From Forficula auricularia (taxonomy: Eukaryota > Arthropoda > Insecta > Dermaptera > Forficulidae): a DNA stretch of 64,000 nt. The stretch spans positions 1 through 64,000 of the forward strand of contig JALMQS010000873.1 in assembly GCA_024734495.1 (NCBI GenBank). Reading direction: 5' to 3'. The translations under genes were made by a program, and so were the position numbers. This document shows, in pieces, positions 34,581 to 44,421 of the stretch. The first letter of the stretch is position 1, and each line of letters begins with the position of its first letter. The notes under the pieces were generated by a model that did not search any database, was not told the origin of the DNA, and worked only from the letters and a program-made list of their open reading frames with translations.

Positions 34581-35054
34581 TGTTTAAAATAAAATTTCAA
34601 AAAATGAAGGGTACTTATTTGGACAGCATCTCCTGGTTTAAAAGTCACCACCAGCCACTGATTTATATATACCCATATAAATAGATTGTATTTGTCATTA
34701 TACTAAATAAAATTCTCGAAGAGGATTATAAAATAAATAACTAATAATTTGAAAGTTTATAATGGGAAAATAAGGACAAGTTTTTATGTGTGACTTTTTT
34801 ATTTATCAGACAACATTTCGTCGACTTTGCCGACTTCTTCAGGGCTTCTACAATTATAAGAACATTAAATATCAACTTACAAAAGTACAATTACAGTTCC
34901 AAAACAAACATGTATTAATAGTTTACCCACCAAATAGACATGCCACACATTCGACACATAACGACATCTTAGTTACCTTTGGTGAGGTTACAGTTGCTGA
35001 GGTAAAGAAGTTAACATCACTTCGAAACTGGCAGCTGCTAAAAATCGAAGATCG

Positions 35055-35321
35055 TTGTTGATACAATGCAAGAGACATGAACTGGTTCCGGCACACATAA
35101 CTCATAACTTAAAAAACAGTTTTGCTCTACAACTGGGGAGTCATCCTTTCGAGAGGCAGGCAGATAGAATCCTAACAAAGTTTCAATGTTCGGAAATTAA
35201 ATTAGAAATTAAAATAACGATCTGGAGAATAAAGAGTTTAGATACAGAATTTCAGATTCTATACAAAAAACTATTTGAAGTTGTTTCATCGAAACAGTTC
35301 GAAATTGGCAACATTTTGTAA
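35055..35321 (+). pseudogene. probable Penelope-like ORF N-terminal fragment
   Basis: The frame reads KRHELVPAHITHNLKNSFAL, then ILTKFQCSEIKLEIKITIWR followed by IKSLDTEFQIL. Many Penelope-like proteins begin with a P-x-HI motif followed by a basic, helical EI-x-L-x-I stretch before the reverse transcriptase. Location between Penelope-type terminal arms supports this. An adjacent frame (34786-35061, ending SLRNWQLLKIEDRC) overlaps and probably belongs to the same broken ORF. The ORF stops before the polymerase. The family call is inference. Confidence 0.45.
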
Positions 35322-35439
35322 GTGTTAGATATACTAGTGAATTTACCAAGATAAAGAACGGAAATATTAAAAAGGTTAAAGAGTTAATTAATTACATCTA
35401 GCATGCAGTTCCAGCCTAGCTAAATAAAAAAAAATAATA

Positions 35440-36129
35440 AGAAATTTGCAAAATAAATATTAAATCAAGTAAAGGACTGCAAAAGCTATCCTGGGGCTGA
35501 TATATTCTAGTGATCACAATTTAATTGCGATGAAATGCCAACTAAAATTTAAAAAAACTAATAAAAAAGGGGGGTCGCGAAAAAACTGGGATATTTATAA
35601 ATTAAAAAACAAGGAAACCCAAAAACTCTTCCAAAACGTAATGAATAAGAAACTGGAAGAAAAAACACCCACAAATAATAAAGAAGAAGAAATCGAACAA
35701 GAATGAAATGATATGAAATCAAGCCTGGCCGATACAGCCAACGAAGTCCTTCAATCAAAGAAAAACGAAATTAAAAAGACATGGGTAACAGACGAAATAC
35801 TGCAACTGATTGACGAACGAAGAAAATTTAAGAACAGAAAAGACGAAGAAGGGAAAGAAACATATAAAAAATTAAGATGGAAAGTTATAAGAGAATGTAG
35901 AAAAGCAAAAGAAAAAATGATTCAAGAAAAATGTAAAGAAGTCAACGAAAATCTAGTATTGGGAAAAGTTGATGTAGCCTATAGGGCAATAAAAAGAAAT
36001 TTTCAAGAAGACAAGCCAAAAAGCAAGAACATAAGAGATAAAGGAGGCCACATTATTCTAAACGAAAACGAACAGGCAAATAGATGGAAGGAACACCTAG
36101 AAGAACTCTATGGAGAAGAAAAACAATGA
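35440..36129 (+). pseudogene. RTE LINE: end of AP endonuclease and linker to the reverse transcriptase
   Basis: The end of the apurinic-like endonuclease is visible as VKDCKSYPGADI, then after a one-base frame shift YSSDHNLIAMKC. The SDH triad is the last catalytic motif of this endonuclease. A lysine- and glutamate-rich linker follows (NWDIYKLKNKETQKLFQ). There is a stop at 35704-35706. The open stretch 35713-36129 has a coiled, charged composition and ends RWKEHLEELYGEE, a segment usually found just before RT motif 0. The strand and order match the RTE layout. Non-functional. Confidence 0.8.
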
Positions 36130-36558
36130 ACCCAATAGAAGAAGAAGAATCTGTGGACGAAAACGAATTAGGAGACCCCATACTCAGGTCAGAATTCGAG
36201 ACAGCTTTGAAGGAACTAAAAAATAATAGAGCACCCGGAATAGACAATATACAAGCTGAAATCCTAAAGAACTCTGGAGAAAAGGCACGTGACAAACTTT
36301 TTGAACTAATTAGCAAAATCTATAAATTGGGAATCATCCCAAAAGATTTCCAAAAAACAAAATAGTCACACTTCCCAAAAAGACAGGCGCGGATAAATGT
36401 GAAAATTTCAGGACCATTAGCCTAACCTCACATGCCTCCAAAATCCTAACCAAAATAATCCAAAGAAGAATAGAACAAAGAGTTGAAGAAAATCTGGGGG
36501 AAGACCAGTTCGGCTTTAGAAGAAACAGAGGCACCCGAGAAGCAATTCTCTTCTTAGA
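36130..36558 (+). pseudogene. RTE LINE: N-terminal reverse transcriptase motifs, frameshifted
   Basis: The first frame carries ELKNNRAPGIDNIQAEILKN (RT motifs 0-1) and stops near 36363. After a shift to another frame, IVTLPKKTGADKCENFRTIS and LTSHASKILTKII follow (motif 2), then GEDQFGFRRNRGTREAILFL (motif 2a/3). A second shift near 36556 leads into the main open frame. At least three frame changes between 36100 and 36560 show that the copy cannot make a full protein. All motifs are recognisable and in order. Confidence 0.85.
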
Positions 36559-37674
36559 CTAATAATAGAAAGGGCTTTTATCAGGGAAGAATCTGTCTAC
36601 ATCGGATTCATAGACCTAGAAAAAGCATTCGATAACGTCAATTGGGAAATTATGTTTAAAATATTAAAACAGGCGGGAATAAAATTCAGAGAGAGAAGAC
36701 TAATCTACAATCTATATCAAAACCAGACGGCAATTATAAATATTGGAGATGAGCAAAGAGAAGCCAAAATAAAAAAAGGTGTAAGACAAGGATGTGTGCT
36801 GTCACCCATGATTTTCAACTTATACATAGAAGAAGCGATTAAAGAATTCAAAGACAAAATTGATACAGGTATCGAAATCCAAGGTCAAAAGATCGCTATG
36901 TTAAGATTTGCCGATGACATTGCCCTTCTAGGAAGCAATAAAAAAGAATTAGAGGACGCCTTGAATGGAATTAACCAAATCCTAATAGAAGAAATCAAAA
37001 TGAAAATAAACAAGAATAAAACCAAGGTCCTAGTATGTACAAAAAAAGAACAAACGAGACAGGAATGCATCAAAATTAACCAAGAAATCCTAGAAGGAGT
37101 TAAGGAATTCCGCTACCTAGGAAGTAAAATAACATGGGATGGGAGGAGCGAAAACAAAATTAAATCAAGAATTGCCCAAGCAAAAATGGGGTTTAATTCA
37201 AAACAAAAACTACTATGCTCCTCCTCAATCAGCTTAGAAAACAGGAAGTTGCTATTGAAGACATACGTATGGAGCATAGCCATGTACGGGTGTGAAACCT
37301 GGACAATTAGAAAAGCGGAGAGAAAGAGATTAGAGGCTTTCGAAATGTGGTGCTACAGAAGAATGATGAATATCAAATGGATGGATAAAATTACAAAAGA
37401 AGAAGTTCTTGGAAGAATCGGAGAAAGAAGAACCTTGTGGAAGAGTCTGAAGAAGAGAAGAGGTCAGATGATGGGGCACACACTGAGACATGGGGGACTG
37501 CTTAGGGATATCTTGGAGGGGGAGGTGGGAAAGAAAAGTGGAAGGGGAAGACCCAGATTAGAATATTTCAACCAAATAATTGGGGATATGGGATGCCAGA
37601 CATTTAGAGGGGTCAAACAGCTGGCGGGGGACAGAGTCGAGTGGAGACGGATTGTTGCATCAAACCAGTCTTAG
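36559..37674 (+). pseudogene. RTE LINE: reverse transcriptase palm and C-terminal domain (longest ORF of the window)
   Basis: The frame is open from 36559; the first Met is at 36652. It reads FIDLEKAFDNV (motif A, catalytic Asp kept), KGVRQGCVLSPMIFNLYIEE (motif B), LRFADDIALLG (motif C, FADD at 36907-36918, both catalytic Asp kept), KNKTKVLVC and FRYLGSKIT. A C-terminal domain follows with TYVWSIAMYGCETWTIRKAE, LEAFEMWCYRRMM and GHTLRHGGLL. It ends EWRRIVASNQS and stop. Palm catalytic residues are intact, so the copy is fairly young. It is still dead because of upstream frame breaks and truncation. Confidence 0.9.
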
Positions 37675-38084
37675 GACTGTATACTCAATGATGATGATGA
37701 AATATTAAAAATAGATGAATGTAATTGTTAATATAAAAAGGAAAGAAAGAAAAATTGTTTATTTGAATGTGGCGAATGTTTTTTGAAATTTGTGTTTTTG
37801 ATGGTCTTCATTGGTAACGAAGATAAGAAGAAAATTTAGACGAATGTGTGGCATGTCTATTTGGTGGGTAAACTGTTAATACATGTTTGTTTTGGAACTG
37901 TAATTGTACTTTTGTTGATGTTCTTATAATTGTAGAAGCCCTGAAGAAGTCGGCAAAGTCGACGAAACGTTGGCTGATAAATAAAAAAGCCACACATAAA
38001 AACTTGTCCTTATTTTCCCATTATAAACTTTCAAATTATTAGTTATTTAATTTATAACTTTCTTCGAGAAAACTTTTCCCTTGA

Positions 38085-38345
38085 TTAAATAGAGAATTGA
38101 TATAAATCAGTCCAAGGATAATTAAAAAATACAATTCAAATTTATTGAAAGTCAATTTCATCCTCTTATAAACTGACGATTCGGAGGATATTATCTCCTT
38201 CTTTAGGGTTTTAAAGGGTCAAAGAAGGAAACATATAGGATACTTCCCGAATAGGAAGGGAAGATCATCCGAAACGTCGGTGTTTAAGATGATAAAAATG
38301 ATTTTTCAATAGATTTATTTTATTCTGAATTGAATTTTTTCATTA
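38085..38345. repeat. Penelope-like terminal-repeat relic
   Basis: ATTCGGAGGATATTATCTCC with TTCTTTAGGGTTTTAAAGGG aligns with 31870-31915 and, inverted, 54345-54410. A second motif at 38255-38290 (GGAAGATCATCCGAAACGTC) points the other way, giving a head-to-head pair as in the palindromes. Limits are approximate. Confidence 0.45.
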
Positions 38346-38527
38346 TCCTTGGGCTGCCTTCCATCAAATCTACATTAAAGTTCAACCAATCCGTGTACCA
38401 AAGAGAAAATGATTCTAATATATTCCCTTAATTAATTTTAAATTTTAAAAATATAAATGCTTTCGAAAATATTGATAATGTTATAAATTATAATTGGTCT
38501 TGGGGATTTTTTTTTACATAGTAGGTA

Positions 38528-38774
38528 CATTGGCGTATTTAGGGAATTTCCTAGGGGGCAGCTGATTAGACAACACAAGTTTTCAATTTCGGTAATCCGA
38601 TTAGAGATCAACTAACTTTTTAGTAGAATTGACAAATTTTGGAAGTAACGAAATAATTTAATGAGAAATACATAAGTGATGCCTCGTAATAATAGATTTT
38701 CGATTTTTTTAAGGGACGCAATGAGTTTTGTAAGGGAGGCACTGACCCCCTCTGCTCCCCCTAACTACGCCATG
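38528..38774. mobile_element. possible hAT-like MITE
   Basis: The ends CATTGGCGTATTTAGGG and CCCTAACTACGCCATG are inverted partners, with a G-rich/C-rich subterminal stretch. No convincing target duplication was found. Confidence 0.45.
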
Positions 38775-38879
38775 CTTTCGAACTCGATTCAGTAGATTCG
38801 GTGAAGACGAAATCTCAAGTGTGAAGTTTCTTCTTAATGGCCTAATCTCAACAAGAAAATCTGCACAGATTAGTAATTG

Positions 38880-38942
38880 AGATCTGTATAACGATGACAG
38901 ACAATTTGAATCGCAATTGAACTGACATCGTTATACAGATCT
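38880..38942 (+). other. long perfect hairpin, pre-miRNA-like
   Basis: The arms AGATCTGTATAACGATG (38880-38896) and CATCGTTATACAGATCT (38926-38942) pair over 17 bp without mismatch. After an A/A mismatch CAG/CTG pair, and CAATT/AATTG pair again before an 8-base loop. Three wobble pairs extend the base. The size (about 63 nt) and the regular stem resemble a microRNA precursor, but a small foldback or processed transposon relic is equally possible. Confidence 0.35.
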
Positions 38943-40458
38943 TGGACAAAACAAACATTTGGAGAAATAAGGGGAAACTCGTTTTTAATATTGTGACTAT
39001 TTAATTCAAAAACAACAAATACAATCACATCCATTGGACACTTTTCTTCAATCTTCTCTTTTCTCTTCTTAGTCTTCGTCTCTTGTGGATTTGAAAGAGA
39101 ATTAGAAAAATTGCGCTCAGAGCAGCAATTGATAAAAAATAATTTTCGTTTAATGCAATCATCTCTTACAAGTATTCCATAATGACTATAATTTGTAGTA
39201 GCTAATTTAAAAGGGCTAATTCTAAAGTAAATAGAATATTGGGGATGAATGGTTCCTAATTCCCCACCATGATTTACTGATCTATCCTAAAGGAGAAAGA
39301 AAAAAGTAAATTTAAAAAAAAATAAATAATTTTGACCGAAAATTGAAAAACTTGGGCCTCTTGGGTGAGAACAAAGAGTTTTCGAGATACGCAGTGGATA
39401 AACGAACCGAGAGTGCACAGTCCCTGCCTATTTCTAGTTCAATATACGAAAAATTCTCTTATCTCTCACAAGTTGAGAGGAGAACGTCTTAAAGAATTCC
39501 AAGGACAGTATTTATTCTCAGCCTGAGGACGGCACTTACAGCTTGGGCTTCTCTGCTCAAACCAACATAGGGAGAAGGTATTTATTCTCAGTCATTAAAG
39601 TAACTGAGCCTTCTTCCTATAATAGTAGTACTAGTACTAGTTCTACCCGGCTAGCAGATCTTCCCAGTGCCTCGGATTCTGAGGACAGAGCCTCTCCTAG
39701 ACAACCCACAGAGTTTCCCTTCAACTTGCTTGTTCGCAAACCCTAAAACGGAGAGCTCACGTCCCTGAACGACAACCAAGAATTCCAAGTTTTCCTTGAT
39801 TTGTCATATGACTCGCTGATTGGATTGAATTCCAATCGGAAGAAGCGAAATAGAAAGATTTGAGAATTTCTTTCTTCTAGGCTACACTAGAGCTAGATTT
39901 AAGAAATCCGAAGATGTATTTATTCTGAGTTACTTTTCATGCACATAAAGTTAAATTTACACACAAATACTAAGAGAATTTTTGATATTCAATCAAATGT
40001 AAGGTGACATTTTTTTAAATTAATTAGAAAAATATTTTAAAAAGTTGGTTAATATTTTTGTTGAAATTTATATATCGCTTTCGAAGACAAACTAGCCAAA
40101 TGTTGAAGAAGTTCATTTTTATTATTTTTCTATTCAGTGTACCTACTCAAAAAGTCGAATTTCAATTTTGAAGACTATATTGAAGCTAGATGAAAGTAAT
40201 AAGTATCGAAAAATTTTAAAACTCCGTTGATCGCAAGAAATTTACTAAAAGAAAATATAACTTTATAATATATGATCATTATTAAACAACGATCAGAAAC
40301 ATGACGTTAAAATTACATGACGATTTATTGTCAAATTTGTAGAAATTTTATTATTTGTTCTACATATTTAAAATGTATGAATTACAAATTCAAGTTAATG
40401 AAATCAGAGCTAAATAGGTAATTTTTATTAAATTAATTTGAAACGTTAAATCTAATAA
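38943..40458. other. no gene established; two open segments of uncertain status
   Basis: The segment 39340-39490 reads LGLLGENKEFSRYAVDKRTE (plus strand). The segment 39520-39746 reads SSTRLADLPSASDSEDRASP and ends LLVRKP-stop. Both are GC-richer than their surroundings and unlike any repeat here. ATTTATTCTCAG at 39508-39519 could be an acceptor for the second. On the minus strand, AAGCT followed by GTAAGTGCC (39536) is a good donor-like site. I cannot decide between a true exon and chance. Confidence 0.25.
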
Positions 40459-40801
40459 GTAGGTTATAATGAAAGGCAGTCCATAAATTATTTAAATTTT
40501 ATTCAATTCTCGACGTCTCGAGGCTTTTTTCTCCTTCTTCTGGGTATTGAATAGTTATTGATGGGTGAGTATAACTCGGTTCCCATTTGTCTCTCCTTTC
40601 AGTGATAGCAACAAAATTACAATGAAAATGGAAACCGAGTTATACTCACCCATCAATAACTATTCAATACTCCTTAAGAAGGAGAGAAAAAAGTCTCCGA
40701 AACGTCGGAAATTGAATAAAATTTAAATAATTTATGGACTGGCTTTCATTATAACCTCCTTATTTCGCTTACCAGTCCTTCTTTCTAAGAAAATAAATAA
40801 A
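40459..40801. mobile_element. palindromic Penelope-like short element with exact 14-bp target duplication
   Basis: GTTAAATCTAATAA occurs at 40445-40458 and 40802-40815, bounding a 343-bp insertion. Inside, 40462-40590 and 40628-40756 are inverted arms with hammerhead-like cores (right arm: CTTAAGA, a hairpin around GGAGA...TCTCC, GAAACGTCGG). The right end is unpaired and finishes AAATAAATAAA. A one-sided, A-rich end with a variable-length duplication fits retrotransposition. It has no coding capacity. Confidence 0.75.
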
Positions 40802-40858
40802 GTTAAATCTAATAATTGATTTAATAGCAAGTTGTAAAGAGGACGCAACTTAAACCCT

Positions 40859-41127
40859 AAACACAGGAATTATTTAACGGATTATAGTGTGTTTCAACAA
40901 AGTGGAAATAAAATTAAAAAATCTTTTAAATTATTTTGAGAATTTTTTTATTTATCTCTATACATATATTTCGGGCTATGAACCTCCTGATGAAGGGTTC
41001 ATAGCCCGAAATATGTATAGAGATAAATAAAAAAATCTCCAAAATAATTTAAAAGATTTTTTAATTTTTTAATTTTATTTCCACTTTGTGAAACACCACT
41101 ATAATCCGTTAAATAATTCCTGTGTTT
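40859..41127. mobile_element. palindromic element with CTGATGA...GAAA core
   Basis: The arms (about 125 bp) share AACACAGGAATTATTTAACG and GGAAATAAAATTAAAAAATC-type sequence in inverted orientation. The centre is CTGATGA (40987) + A + GGG/CCC hairpin + GAAA (41008). It is close in architecture to the elements at 18498, 34411 and 40459 but has different sequence. The flanking words TAAACCCTAAA (left) and TTAACCCTAAA (right) may be an imperfect target duplication. Confidence 0.65.
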
Positions 41128-41338
41128 AATATGTTTCACTACAAACCAACACCGCTTTCCTTAAACTTTATTAACCCTAAATATTATTAAAAAATTTAAT
41201 CTAAAATTCTATAAATTGAGACGAGAGAATCCCACGGTGTTCAGCGAAGTTCTCGGAGCCCTGAAAGAGATCCTAGATCTGTTTGTCTCGTCAGATTTTC
41301 TAAATTCTAAATTATTTTCTTTTATGTAATACTTATAT

Positions 41339-42881
41339 ACCAGGTGAGCTTTTTATCTGGAGATAGTCTTATAATTCAAAAACAGTGTATTATATGGAAA
41401 AAAGTTTCAAATAAAAGTTTGTTTATATCGAGGGGAAAACTAAACTAGGCTATTGTTTGTCGACCTAGAACAAGCTTTCAAGGGTATTTCGAGGTCAAGT
41501 TCTGTTTTTTAAATGGAACCCTATATTTTCCTATACGTCTACTTAATCTACAAAAAAAATTGAACAACTTTTATAAGAACTATTTTTTATACGACATCAA
41601 ATAAACAAAATACATGAATCAATTAGATCTCAAAAAAATTCTTAATAATTATTTTTAACAATTATTTAACTTAATTATCAAATAATAATGATTAAATAAT
41701 TAATTATTAAATAAATAATTTAATAATAATTAATAATTTAATAATTTTTCGACACTGTTCTGAGACATTCCAGAGTGTATTGCAAGTCTTCTGGATGAAT
41801 TCCAGTTCCAATTTCCTTATTTTGGCCTGTTCCAGTTTCTTCGTAGCCTTTACATTTCCTGTTTTTTTTTTAAACAGATTTTACAACACAATAAAATGAA
41901 GCTTGTGAGGGTGTATTCCTATTAGGAAACCGCTCGGCATTCATTTCAATGGCAGCCCCATAACACTTCTTCCACATTCACCGCATAAATTAAGACCATT
42001 TTAATTCTGTCTTCAACAAAAAATGCTCCATTTTTATTATGGTAATACAATATAACTATCTACTGGATTGACACGAAAAATAAACTTTTTTAAACTCAAG
42101 AATTTTAACTAGTTCTATTAAGTAGAAAATAATCTCTTAAATCTGAGTATAATGAAGTTTTAATATCATTATAAACACTTATTTTCATTGTTGTGACTTT
42201 TCGATTTAATAATTATTTATTTAATAATTAATTATTTAATCATTATTATTTGATAATTAATTTAAATAATTGTTAAAAATAATTATTAAGAATTTTTTTC
42301 GAGATCTAATTGATTCATGTATTTTGTTTATTTGATGTCGTATAAAAAATAGTTCTTATGAAAGTTGTTCAGTTTTTTTTTCTAGGTTATGTAGGAGGCG
42401 ACTGTGGGTCAGTGGCTAGAGTGTTGGGTCGCTGACTCGGAGATCGCTGGTTCGAGACCGAGTCTCGGCAGATAGATATTTGCAGTCGCCTCCTCTTGGA
42501 AAGTAATGGCAACCTACCAAGAGTATAATTGCCAAGTGACCTCTCCAAATTAGCCGTTCGGAACCAGCGTTAAAAAGCAGGTCCCGTATATCTGTGTAAA
42601 ACAACTAAACACACTCAGCACAGGTATATGTGGAGAGGCGCCGACACCCGTTTCGGGTATGGCACTCGAAGAAGAAGACGTATAGAAAAATATAGGGTTC
42701 CATTTAAAAAACAGAACTTGACCTCGAAATACCCTTGAAAAGCTTGTTCTAGGTCGACAAACAATAGCGTAGTTTAGTTTCCCCTTCGATATAAACAAAC
42801 TTTTATTTGAAACTTTTTTCCATATAATGTACTGTTTTTGAATTTTGAATTTTTGAATCTCAAGATAAAAAACTCACCCGA
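41339..42881. mobile_element. foldback/TIR element (copy 2), interrupted by a SINE
   Basis: The termini CCAGGTGAGCTTTTTATC and GATAAAAAACTCACCCG match those of 23131-24317, as do the arms (CTAGAACAAGCTTTCAAGGG and its complement). Without the SINE the length is about 1.25 kb, close to copy 1. No transposase is present. Confidence 0.8.
42393..42680 (+). mobile_element. tRNA-derived SINE, 288 bp
   Basis: The head has an A-box-like TGGGTCAGTGGCTAGAGTG and a B box GGTTCGAGACC with the usual spacing. A non-tRNA body of about 200 bp follows, ending in GAAGAAGAAGA. It sits exactly where foldback copy 1 is uninterrupted (GTAG against ACGTATAG), proving insertion. The target duplication is trimmed or absent. 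Confidence 0.85.
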
Positions 42882-42979
42882 TAGTTGTGTGTTTCTCGAA
42901 GTCGAACGATGTCATTGACGATCTGTAGGCCCTGACCAGACAACTCTACTTTGTATATTTCTAAATTATTCGGTGAGAT

Positions 42980-43590
42980 CAGAGGCGTAACACTTATCTG
43001 AGCCCCCCGCAAGAATCCTCGTGGGGCCCCTATATATTTTTAAGCCGTATTTAATTACAAAAACATAATATATTAAAAGTAATAAATAGCTATATAATTA
43101 TTTTTAATTATTTAATTAAAATAAAGTAAAAAATAGGATGAAGAATTTTTTGTTGATCCTCTAAGGGCCGGTTGTATGTCGCAAAGTAAATGCTTTTTAC
43201 CACTAACACAGTGTAGATGGTAAATGGAGGGATTGGGATGGCCAATCAGATGCATCACTTTGAGTTCCTGTCATCTGATTGGCCATCCTCAGTGGCCCTA
43301 AGGGCCAGTTGCATGTCGAGCTTGTAAACTCTTTAACCGCTGGGCAAAGGGTAAAATGGCTGGGATGGCCAATCAGGATGAAAGTGCCTGCCAATCAGAT
43401 AACAGGCACTTTCATCTTATTGGCCATCCCAGCCTTTTACCCTTTGCCTACGTTTAAAAAGAGTTTACCAACCGACATACAACCGGCCATAAGCCAAATT
43501 TTCCTCGACTCCACGCAGTAGTCTCACGGACCCTCTAGGTTTGTGCCCCCCCCCCCCCCGGAATCCGGGTCACGACCTGTTAAGCCTCTG
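42980..43590. mobile_element. hAT element, interrupted by a Harbinger-like MITE
   Basis: The ends CAGAGGCGTAAC and GTTAAGCCTCTG are inverted. The flanking 8-mers GGTGAGAT (42972-42979) and AGTGAGAT (43591-43598) match at 7 of 8. The C run at 43546-43558 is inside. Confidence 0.8.
43165..43489. mobile_element. PIF/Harbinger-type MITE
   Basis: The ends GGGCCGGTTGTATGTCG and CGACATACAACCGGCC are flanked by TAA on both sides (43162-43164, 43490-43492). A second, inner start (AGGGCCAGTTGCATGTCGAG at 43308) and several ATTGGCCATCC-type words in both orientations suggest a nested or rearranged copy. Confidence 0.8.
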
Positions 43591-43685
43591 AGTGAGATTT
43601 AAATTCTACTTAAAAGTAAATTTTTATAAATAACGATTCTTTGTGTGATATATTTTTGCCCTTTTGTTTTAAAAGTCTGGCTCAC

Positions 43686-43745
43686 CATGTTCCAGCTCCA
43701 TCGATGACTCGTCTCCCAATTGGTGTCTCCTCTCGACGATATCAT
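43686..43745 (-). CDS. candidate 60-bp coding exon of an unidentified gene
   Basis: On the minus strand an acceptor TTTGTCCATTTTCAG precedes a 60-base segment that ends at a strong donor (CATG, then GTGAGC). In the frame that joins the exon at 48271-48315 (phase 1) it encodes DIVERRHQLGDESSMELEH, a charged, soluble sequence with no stop. Sixty bases keep the frame, so it could be a cassette exon. GC content is about 50% in 30% surroundings. I do not recognise the protein. The gene would be transcribed leftwards, and this exon would follow the one at 48.3 kb after an intron of 4525 bases. Confidence 0.5.
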
Positions 43746-43749
43746 CTGA

Positions 43750-44421
43750 AAATGGACAAAAGCGAATTTAAAATTGATTGAATCCACCGTAAGCATTTGT
43801 TAAAAAGCTTAACACTTTGAAGCGAAATGAAATAAATAGATAAATATTTTAAAATCTAGTTACAGCGAATAAATAATTAAGATATCATTTTCGTTAGTTA
43901 AATCACGCATAATTAATTATGTGCATTTTTGTGATTTAACTAAAAATTCAAATCTTAATTAAATTTAATCACAAAAATAAAAGCTCCAACAGCTTCATTA
44001 CTGAAATAAATTATTTGAAATAAAAATAAATATCCGTAGGAGTTATTATTATTATTATTTTTTTTTTTAAGTAATAACTAATGTTTGCTGTTTTGGCTTG
44101 AGAAAATATCTCAAACTGAGAAATGTTAATTCGTTAGGTGTATGTTAATTCGGATTTCTAAACGCCAATGATAGCGGAAAAAAGCAAGGTCGTAGAAAGT
44201 CCCATATTAATATCTAATGTCAATCTCTCTCGATTCCCATAATCACGATAATTCAAAATATAAAGACATAAAAAATAAATTTGTCGATCGGGATTCCCTA
44301 TTCTTATCACTAATCAAGAACGCAGAATCGTTCTAGTTCGTTCTAGTGTCAAAAATTGTATTTTATTTGATCACACACGCAGATATATGGTATATAGAGA
44401 GAGATTTTCAATATTTTGGAT
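43750..44421. other. no gene; intron-like
   Basis: AT-rich, with an inverted pair ATTAATTATG/AAATCACGCAT-like near 43880-43940. It would be intron if the two exons are real. Confidence 0.4.

Larger units (their letters stand above)
35374..37698 (+). mobile_element. 5'-truncated RTE-type LINE with 13-bp target duplication
   Basis: The insertion is bounded by GAAATATTAAAAA at 35361-35373 and again at 37699-37711, an exact target-site duplication. The 3' end is a short ATGATGATG run, as in RTE elements, which end in short tandem repeats instead of poly-A. The 5' end is truncated inside the endonuclease. The body encodes linker, reverse transcriptase and C-terminal domain with several frame breaks. 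Homologues in the BovB/RTE group share the YGCETWT segment and the C-terminal EWRRIV-like ending. Confidence 0.85.
34709..38072 (+). mobile_element. Penelope-like element with inverted terminal arms, split by an RTE LINE
   Basis: The left arm (34709-34985) and right arm (37810-38072) are inverted copies of about 260 bp, sharing for example TTTGGTGGGTAAAC, GGAACTGTAATTGTACTTTT and AATTTGAAAG. The right arm carries CTGAAGA (37941) + 6-bp hairpin + GAAAC (37964). Between the arms is a broken protein segment (34986-35321) whose style fits a Penelope-like N-terminus. Removing the nested LINE (35374-37698 plus one 13-bp duplicate) rejoins an element of about 1.0 kb, so this copy lacks the polymerase. 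Confidence 0.65.

Noticed and set aside
42416..42798. Minus-strand ORFs over the SINE
   Set aside because: The frames cross the SINE/foldback junction, so they cannot be a conserved gene.
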